NCBI GenBank assembly: GCA_905160935.1
Contig: CAJHZI010000664.1
Location: forward strand, 906,501 to 970,500
Direction of reading: 5' to 3'
DNA: 64,000 bases
Source: Enchytraeus crypticus
Lineage: Eukaryota; Annelida; Clitellata; Enchytraeida; Enchytraeidae
Shown here: piece after piece, positions 43,701-54,087 of the stretch
Position numbering within the stretch: the first letter of the stretch is position 1
How the letters are laid out: every line of letters starts with the position of its first letter
Position numbers and translations under genes: made by a program
Notes under the pieces: model-generated
Databases searched by the model: none
What the model was told of the DNA's origin: nothing
Seen by the model: the letters and a program-made list of their open reading frames with translations, nothing else

Positions 43701-46700
43701 ATCTCGAGAAGGGAACGCGACCAGTAACACTGTATGTGAATGCGATGCTGCTCGAGGTTCCGTGAGAGATCCTTCGAACCCTAGCGACAATCCTACAGAA
43801 TGTTTATGGCATCCAGATGATGTATCGATCAAGGGTTTGTTACTACAGTTCTAGTTATTCAGAGTATTAGGAGATTGGAACTTAATTTTTTTCTGTTAAT
43901 TTCTTTAACTCTTTGATTGCTACAATTATTATGTGATAAGTAATCATTGCCTTCTAAATCTAATATAAATTAGAAAGGGCGGAATGATTAAGTTAAATTT
44001 TTAAATTTTATCCGCATTTCTCAAATTATTTGTTTATATAATTGTTTATTTATTGACTTTTAAGCATTTGATTGTGCTCAGTTCGCAACCATGGCTCAGT
44101 GCTAATTTTTTAAGAAATGGAACTAGCTTTGAGCTACATAAACATTGATCTCAATTATTGAGCTCATAATATTTTACATGTTAGTTATTCTATTGTTGTT
44201 AAGCTGATTAGCATCATTGTTCATCATTTATTATTGGTCGCACAAATTGTAGTTGTACGGTTAATTTTCAATAATTATTAATTCGTTCTCATTTTTGTTT
44301 GAAACGCAGGACATAGCATTACAAGTTACCCTACTCGAGCAATTTCATTGGAATCGACCACCGAGATTAAAGACGGGTAGCCTTTTCACTCTAATCTGAC
44401 TGTTAATCCATTTGTTTTGGTGATGCTTTGGCATTGTATCATTTTAAGTTATCCTGTTTCGATTTAAGATTCATCATGTAGTGATGAATGAGTAATATAG
44501 GATACTAGATGATTCTTGACACAAATTTCAAGATTCTCAGCAAAAATACTTCAAATTAGGAGCAGAAAAAGATTTTCTTGCCAAATTCAGAAAGAGAAAT
44601 TGATGGAGTAAGAGTAAAGCTGCAATCACAAGTTCCAGATTAAGTAAAAAAAAAAAAAAAGAGGTTATACGGTATAATTTAAACCTTTAGGAGCATACAG
44701 TAATTGGTATTGGATGTATGGAGGTTATTCAAACTCTTTTAAAGAGATAAAATTTAAAGGAACGTTTAAACTAAATTTTATTATGATTAATGGTGTGACA
44801 TTAAATCCTTTGGTAAGAATAACCTATGCAAGAGAATTTTAAATGTAATGCTAGTTTATGTCTGAAGGAGTTGTAAACCACAATTCCATGAGTTGCAATA
44901 GTCAGACTTTGACGGAACTGCTGATGGCAAGAGTTAGAACTGAATTATTTTAGAGAGTTATTAATCTGAGAGAGAGAGAGGGAGAGATAAACAAGAAATG
45001 GAAAAATATGGATATTAGGATAGATAATTAATTTCTGAAAATGTGAGTTGTAGGTTGCTATCTTATTATGAGTAGAACTTAAATTTTAATAACCCCTGAA
45101 AATCTGAAAGTTTTACAAATCGAATTTAATCTAATTTATCACTTGTATGTTGCCATACAGCCCTAAAGGGAGCCTCCAAAAGAGATGAGATGGATCTCCA
45201 TCTCAGACCCTGTATGAAAGAATATGGCAACATTGAACTCATCTAGTTTCAAACATCATTGATATCTCAAGCAGAAACACTCTGTTTAACTGGTATCGTT
45301 CAGTCAAAGATGATAAAAATGAAGGATCTCCCAACTACTATTGATCCCAAATTCTGACATCTTCTTAGCTTGTTTTCAGAGATGTTTTTTAAGAAACTGC
45401 TGTTGTGTGAACTTTATTAGACCACCAGTGTCTTACATCCTGTTTAGCTTGCTGAACTTTGATATGGATTGACTGACAAAGCCAGTTGACCAGTGTTTGC
45501 TAGGAATCAGATTTTCAAGGTGACATGAGAGTTTCTAAACAATGACGCTGATCCTCTTCTGAGAAACAAATCAAAACTTTTTGGTCATATGGTTACACAT
45601 ATTACAACCCCATGAACTACTTGCTTAGTTTTTTGTTTTTGTAGTTTTTGTTTCCTCTTTCCATTCCATGGTTATTATTTATCTTTGGCCTTCTGTTGGC
45701 GCGTAGATTGCAGCCGGCGTTAATATGAGAATAACCTTCCAACAACCTCGGACTTTTTCATTCAAAGCTGCCAACCATCTGTCTTCCAAGGTGATCACCC
45801 ACAGAGTACTAACAGGATGTGGCGTGGCTTAACTTTGTTCAGTTAACGCGCAGTTAAACCAAATGCGCTAAATCTCGCTCACTACATCTTTACGACCTTC
45901 TTTATGCCTTTGCAAACTCAGTATCTCTAGCCTGCAAAAATGCTCTTAATGTAAAAGTACTTGCTATAAAAGTATTTACTATAGAGGCAAGCAGAGTAGT
46001 GATCTCAGGGAATGACGCTCTTGCCCTGTAAATGTTAGTCGAAGCTAAGGAAGGCATAGAAGGCCCTACTTGTTAGAAGCAGAATCCCCTCAAGAATAAT
46101 GGTATATCAAAAAAGGATTCTTAGGTTATTTAAAGATCCACTCGGATGTGGACATGAAGAGGAAAACGGAAGATAGAAACGAGTCGAGGTGTTATAAGCC
46201 ATGGATCTGCCAGTAGACGGTGCACTTGGAGAGAAACTACTTGTGAAAGTACTTACTTAAGTATTTAAGGAATTACTTATTAGTACTTATTAGTACTTAT
46301 TAGTACTTACTTTACTACAACTTACTGCTGAACTGTATTTGGGCAGGAAACAATATCACTAGACTGCAACTTACTGACTCTCGGCATTTGGCTGATAGTG
46401 TCTTCTGATGATGAAGTACATTCATAGAGAATGTTAAAGTTTTCATATTTTAATTTTTAGGTTTTTAATATTAAATTATACTAAAATGCTTGCTTGTAAA
46501 GTCACAGATTAAATCAGTTATTGATTTGCGGCAAAATACTGGTTGAATTTTACTGGTTGAATTTGTTTTATTGTCTTTTCACACATAGCTTAGGAACACT
46601 TACTACCATCATCATCGTCGTCATCATCGTCATCGGTGTCCTGGTTGGTGTTTGTCTATACATTGTCAGACGTAGAAAATTTTTGAGGAAGAAAGATCTC

Positions 46701-47737
46701 GAATCAACTGGTAGGAATTTGTATTCTCTAAAACATCTGTTCGAATATTGTTATCTAGTTTCATCAAAACAATAAATAATGATATAAATTAAGAAAAATA
46801 TGATGGTCTAATTGGATTTTAATATAGATAAATGCAATTAAATACTCGCTTATTAAGATCACTGTTTTGGCAGCTGTCATTTATGAACTTATTTAGTCTT
46901 TGCTGTTTTAATTTTTAAGCAAGAGTTTTCTTTATAACTAATTGCTTATTGTGTTCTGAAAATCTGAATACTATATACTAATAATATGAAACTTTTAGTA
47001 ATATGATAATGATAAATTGTAGTTCTGTTGAGTCAAAATCTTTACTAATTATAATTAGACTTATAAAAACCTGATAGCTTTAAAAGAGTCTTAAGACACA
47101 TCTTTTTGCTAGATCATTCCATGTAAATTCTGCTCACTGATAAATCTCTCAGATTGTGATATTTAACCTATGTTACATATGATAGTTATTTGGTATTTTA
47201 GTGATTTTGACTGTGTGCATTTTATCGTATATTGCTTGTTTTACTGTAACTGTTGTAAAGTATTGAGATGTCTTAGCGTGATATACTCTTTTAAACATAA
47301 ATATATTTAGTTGTAGTCGAACTCTACTTGTGACTTAGTTGGTCTACCAGTAGACGTATTTCAATTTTAAACTAAGAGTAGCAAATAATAATATAATTCT
47401 AGCTAAACAATTATATTTATTAATAGTTAATGGTTGCTATTTGAAGAGGTCAGAACTGTTACATTTGCTGGAGCCTCAGATTAATCAGATTACTGCTTCA
47501 CTGATGTGGCCTTTATAACTTTTGAAATGTATTAAAGTTATGCAGAGTAGGTGATTCTGTTTTCAAGTTTTGCTATCTTTCATATATTTTATCTTGGTTA
47601 ATGGTTGTGAACAGTTATGACCTATCATCAGTCAGTATCAGTCAGTAATTGTAAATATAAGAGTCCTATACAAAAGGACTACAAAAATTATAGTATCAAA
47701 GCCTTCATATGGATATGGTTTGATAGGAAAAGTCATG

Positions 47738-47817
<80 letters not shown>

Positions 47818-50608
47818 TTTCTGAAAGTTAAGAACTACTCCACTCTATTTTTTACATTTGGCCTCAGGAATCAGTTTCTGCTTATGAAATATTAAGCCTA
47901 CTCTAGTTAAAATTTACAAGGTACTGTAAGTCTTTATATCCAGCTATTGACGACTTAATGTATAGATAACTATTTGCATATTTGTTTAACTTACATATAC
48001 TTTGTATATTTTTAAGGCTCTCCTGAAAGTAGGTCAAGTAAAAGTTCAGTGGGGGAGTCACTGTTGCCAACAGGTAATATCTACAATCTTGTTGTAATTG
48101 GTTGAGATTGCACTACAATGAAGTATATAGGCCGTTCATCTTCACCCAGTTGACCCTGTCAGAAGCTTGCTCAAAATCTACAAAACATATAAAAACCTCA
48201 TTTCCCTGTTCACATATGACTCGCAATACCTCTGTGGCTTCTCTTGTATCACACCCTTCTCTATTGTATTGTATTGTATTTCTTCAAAATTTACTTCAAA
48301 GCTAAGCCATTGTATACAAATAAGCACTTGAGAAGAGTGCGCAGATTGATGCTTCAGTTTAATAATCAACATACTGGGTAATAGAGGCACGAGCTAACCT
48401 AATTTCGCACGCTGTCATTGGTCCAGCAAATCTACTTTATTACATCCAAATTGTGATTTATTTAATGTCATATCTTCCGTGGATTGAATGCATTCATTTA
48501 ATTATTTTTAATATGATTTTTGATGCTTGCGATATTAAGCTTATTGTTATGTAGTCCAAACAATTCACTGAATTTTCTTTTTTGGTTATAGGGATAGTTA
48601 CTGATCTGGTAAAGTCCCTCTGGTCATATACATCTATGCTATATACATTCACAAGTCTTTGCAGTGTTTCTCCTACTAATTCTTTTAGGAATTTTACTAA
48701 CGTATCTTCAGTTTGTGCTGCTTTTCTTATCTTAATCTCTGTAATGGCTTTAGAAATTTCTTCTTTCATTAAATCTGGCCCTTTTTTATCGTCTTCTGTC
48801 ATAATTCTTCTTCTAACTTAAAATCCTCTGCAGTTGGCTTACTAATTGTTGTTGCTGTTGGCTTTTCCCCGTGTTGTGTGTGGGTTGTTTGAAGAATTGA
48901 TCAAACAGTGACTGCACATGTTGTAAAAGGTGACTAAGCACTAACATCCATACCAACGTCAGAAAAGGGATTCGGTTGATAAGCGCCTAGGCTCCAGAAA
49001 TTGCTATACAAATTTTAACGAATGGAAAGTCTCAAATAGGGGATTGAATGATGGATGATATGATGTAGGACATAGAGGATTTGAGACAGTCTGTTCATAT
49101 CCCGATCCTAGTTAAACTGGGATTCAAGGAAAAATGATGATAATGATGATGTTGGTTTACTAATATTGTCATACAAATCCTCTACATTTTCCCTCCATCA
49201 TTCATGTTATCTCGTATATTTCTGTCTTTGTTCCCCATATTTGTTATTTACACTGATGTTTCTCGCACCTACTTTCTTCTTGTTTCCTGCTAACTTCTTG
49301 ATACAAAAAATCTGAAGGCCCTCTATGTGTAGCTGCTTTAGTGATAAAAACTATAACTCGCATGGTACTAAGTGACGCTGCTAAACTATGGCTAAATTAA
49401 TCTGTTTAAACTGCTTTATTTGTAATTGCACTACTATGCCATTATTTTCACGTATGTATTGTAATTATGTTTGTATGTTCTCTTTCGTATACTCCTATCT
49501 ATGGTTTCACATTGTTTCGAAATAGACAAAGATATTATCCATCTATTGAGACAAAAATAAATAACTGATACATGCCGTCTGTTATTTATTCTTGTGTCTA
49601 ATAAGAAAGCTAATAGTCACAACTGTATTTTTTGTAACTGATGAAGTATTATGGCAGGAGGGTGTATATGCCAGCCTTTCGTAGCTTTGTTTTTTTAAGC
49701 TTTTAAGTTAATATTTTTACTTGCTATTTAAACTTCACGTAAACTTGCCTGATAGCGTGTAATTATGGAAAACATTTAATATACTGATACAGAAAAGTTT
49801 TTGTGAATTAATTATCGTTATTATTATGGTTATATAATTACATTACATTGTGTACCTATTATTGGATATTTTAATTTTTAGTGCTTCTCATTTGAAGACA
49901 ATGTTACATGTAGTAAGGTGTTGTCTTTGATTTCAGAACAATTGTTTTAAGCACTGTCTCTTCTTTTTAAGCGTAAAAACAATGGTAGATAGCAAGCTGT
50001 TATTCTATCATTGTATTGTTTTGTTATCAAATTATTTAGCTGTATTGTTTACAGATGATATAATTATTAAGGCGCTAGATTAATTATTAATGGCTAGTAT
50101 TATTTCCTGTGTTAGTCAGCTTGATAGGGCAGTTTGTGCCTTCTATGATGGCTACAGGATAAGATATTTTTAATTTGATTTCGATTTAAATGTTTGATGT
50201 ATTTACATTTATCGATATGATGTGTGTATGATGTGATTTCTTTTTTCTCTTGAGTTTTTTTATTCAGTTATGGCGTGTGGTTTTTAGCTATTTTTAGCTA
50301 TTGTTTTAGCACTACGCTAAAACAATCTTGACCGTGTGTTCACAATTTACATGTATATTACACGATACAAACCTTTTCAGAATAATTAAATGAGTAGACT
50401 AAATTCTGCTGTGGTATATTATGTTGAATTTTTCAAGTCGCAGTCATGTATTATGTGCAGATGATGAAAATATTAAGGGGAATTTACGGAAAAGCGAGTC
50501 GCTCAATGGTTGGTATATTTTATTTCTGTAATTTTCTTAATCTTTTTATTTGCAACTCAGCATTTGTAACTTTTTAAGTCTACTTGTCACTTGTGAGATA
50601 AAATTTGA

Positions 50609-50656
<48 letters not shown>

Positions 50657-51047
50657 GTAGTATAAATAAGTACTTCTTAATGATGGACCTATAGCATACA
50701 ACTCTTCCAATAAATTCTATCGTCAGCTTTCCTTTTCTTCTTCACTATATGCAAATTTCTCTGATTACATATTTATATTATATGCTATGTGTATACATTG
50801 ATTTAGTTGCAATTAATAAACATAATTCTCTCCCTTTCTCTTTTTCTATATCTCTCTCTCTCTCTCTCTCTATTTTTTCAACCATCCCTCTTATGATATG
50901 TTCTATGCAGCATATCCATTAAAAAATTATGAATTTACAAGTAGGGATAAATTATATATCAATAAATCCATGTTCTTAAAACCTAAATAATTACCTAGAA
51001 TTAAAAGAGGGGCTATGTATTTGGGTGTCTCTAATTCTATTTCTTAA

Positions 51048-51087
<40 letters not shown>

Positions 51088-53300
51088 TTAAGAAATAGAA
51101 TTAGAGTGACTTGACTTAATATCATATATATATGATATTAAGTCAAGTAGGATGGTTTTTCCAAAATAAATCTAAACTAATATATTTAAATATAAATTTT
51201 GTCATTTTTGTAGAATTTTTCTAAATTCATACATTAGGAATTGGTAAATATCAATTCATTGTACTAGTCTTGTGTCTGAGCTTTTTTTTTGTTTTGATAT
51301 GCTTGAAAAAACTCTTGCTTTCTTGAATCTTTATATGCTGACTTTTGGTTGTTTTTTATATTTTTAAAATTGTAATTTACTTTTTTAAAATAATTTTTTA
51401 TTGCTAATAAAAATTGCGTTCAGGAATATAGACTAATATAATAGAATATTTATTTGAATCAAAATATAAATAAATTATGTATGTTGGCAATATGATATCA
51501 ATTCAGTAGCCTTTTTCTCAAGCTAAAAGTTACATTTAGTAAAGTTTATACTTTGTGCTTCTCTCAGTTTGTTGATGTAGAAAGTTTGAATACAAATGAT
51601 GCATAATGAATATAAACAAATGAGAAGATATGCCATATGTCTGACTACTTCAAGAGAAAGAGAATTGTATATATATTTATAATTATTTATTGCAAAAGTC
51701 TGATTGGTAATTGCTTGGTAAATATGAGTGAGTAAATTGTTAGTTGTTAATTGAATTTACAAAAAAATGTCTATGGTGGGAAGAGATGTGTTTCAACCTG
51801 CAACGGAAAGTGGAGGTTGTAGAACATGAGCGAAGATCAGGAGACAGACAGTTCCAAACTGTAGAAGCGGAGAAAGAAAGTGAACGTCTACTTAAGGAAG
51901 TCAGAATATTGGGAATTTTGAGCAGTTTGGCATCGGAAGAATGAAGCTTCCGAGAAGGTATTGGATTAAGAGATCAGAAAGGTATAAAGGTTTGCCAAAG
52001 AGAAGTATATTAATGAAAGTTAACAGAGCAATTTTATAATTAATTCTTTGAACCAAAGGAAGGAAACCAATGAAGATTATTAAGCAAGGAACTAGAGGTG
52101 GCCTGAAGCCTTGAGGATTGACAGACAACACGTGCTGGAGAATTCTGAACGCGTTGCAAACGCATGAGAGAAAAGAAGGTGGCTTACCTTCTTTGTAAGC
52201 CACTAGTCCAGTTCTGGAGCAGTGAAACTGGCTCCAGAACTGCCAACATGGCTCCAGAGCTGTCCAGTTCTGGAGCCATGTTTCACTTTAAGTGAAACTG
52301 GCACCAGAACTGGACTCATCTTGAGCAGTGTATGGACGAGGAAAGCGCTTGGCTAGAGGTGATACATTGCTGTGTGATGCTATAATATATAATAGTTATA
52401 ATAATATATGATGCTGTATGTTATTTGCTACGATGTTATACGCCAGCAGGAGGATAGTGGAGTAACGCCGTCTTTGGTTCAGTGGACCAAATGTGATTAT
52501 GCTCTGTAATATAAAATGATTATGTTATGATTATGCTCGAGATATGATTATGTGCAGGTAGTGTGGATATTGGGTTGGCCGTAAAAGGAAGCGAGTTGAA
52601 CAGTGGTAGGTATAATTCTTTTCTATAATTTTCTTAATCTTTCTATTTGCTACTCATCTATATTGTAACCTTTCAAGTTTACGTGTAATTGTGATACATA
52701 CTAGAGGTGATACATAACTAAAGAAGGTGGCTTACCTTCTTTGTAAGCCACTAGTCCAGTTCTGGAGCAGTGAAACTGGCTCCAGAACTGCCAACATGGC
52801 TCCAGAGCTGTCCAGTTCTGGAGCCATGTTTCACTTTAAGTGAAACTGGCACCAGAACTGGACTCATCTTGAGCAGTGTATGGACGAGGAAAGCGCTTGG
52901 CTAGAGGTGATACATTGCTGTGTGATGCTATAATATATAATAGTTATAATAATATATGATGCTGTATGTTATTTGCTACGATGTTATACGCCAGCAGGAG
53001 GATAGTGGAGTAACGCCGTCTTTGGTTCAGTGGACCAAATGTGATTATGCTCTGTAATATAAAATGATTATGTTATGATTATGCTCGAGATATGATTATG
53101 TGCAGGTAGTGTGGATATTGGGTTGGCAGTAAAAGGAAGCGAGTTGAACAGTGGTAGGTATAATTCTTTTCTATAATTTTCTTAATCTTTCTATTTGCTA
53201 CTCAGCTATATTGTAACCTTTCAAGTTTACGTGTAATTTGTGAGATAAAATTTTATGAACATTTTAATGTAGGAAAGAAAAGATTATGTATTATCGTTGG

Positions 53301-53363
<63 letters not shown>

Positions 53364-53997
53364 ACTCAGCATTTGTAACTTTTTAAGTCTGCTTGTCACT
53401 TGTGAGATAAAATTTGATATCTCTCTCTCTCTCTCTCTTGCTCTCTCTCTCTCGTAGTATAAATAAGTATTCCTAATAATATACCACAGCAGAATAATAA
53501 ATTCTGCTGTGGTATATTATGTTGAATTTTTCAAGTCGCAGTCATGTATTATGTGCAGATGATGAAGATATTGAGGGGAAATTACCGAAAAGCGAGTCGC
53601 TCAATGGTTGGTATATTTTATTTCTGTAATTTTCTTAATCTTTTTATTTGCAACTCAGCATTTGTAACTTTTTAAGTCTGCTTGTCACTTGTGAGATAAA
53701 ATTTGATATCTCTCTCTCTCTCTCTCTTGCTCTCTCTCTCTCGTAGTATAAATAAGTATTCCTAATAATATACCACAGCAGAATAATAAATTCTGCTGTG
53801 GTATATTATGTTGAATTTTTCAAGTCGCAGTCATGTATTATGTGCAGATGATGAAGATATTGAGGGGAAATTACCGAAAAGCGAGTCGCTCAATGGTTGG
53901 TATATTTTATTTCTGTAATTTTCTTAATCTTTTTATTTGCAACTCAGCATTTGTAACTTTTTAAGTCTGCTTGTCACTTGTGAGATAAAATTTGATA

Positions 53998-54087
<90 letters not shown>

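Larger units (their letters stand above)
52172..53238. repeat. 548-bp tandem duplication (unit A x2) carrying a micro-exon
   Basis: Unit 1 starts 52172, unit 2 at 52720. They are nearly identical, with single-base differences noticed at the exon and in the 3' flank. Each holds the hairpin-rich block (CCAGTTCTGGAGCC and inverses) and one 48-bp exon. Confidence 0.95.
53362..54000. repeat. 289-bp tandem array (unit B) carrying micro-exons
   Basis: A partial unit from 53362, then two complete units with exons at 53559 and 53848 (offset 289). Each includes a hairpin TAATATACCACAGCAGAAT against its inverse, a CT tract and AGTATAAATAAGTA. Confidence 0.93.
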
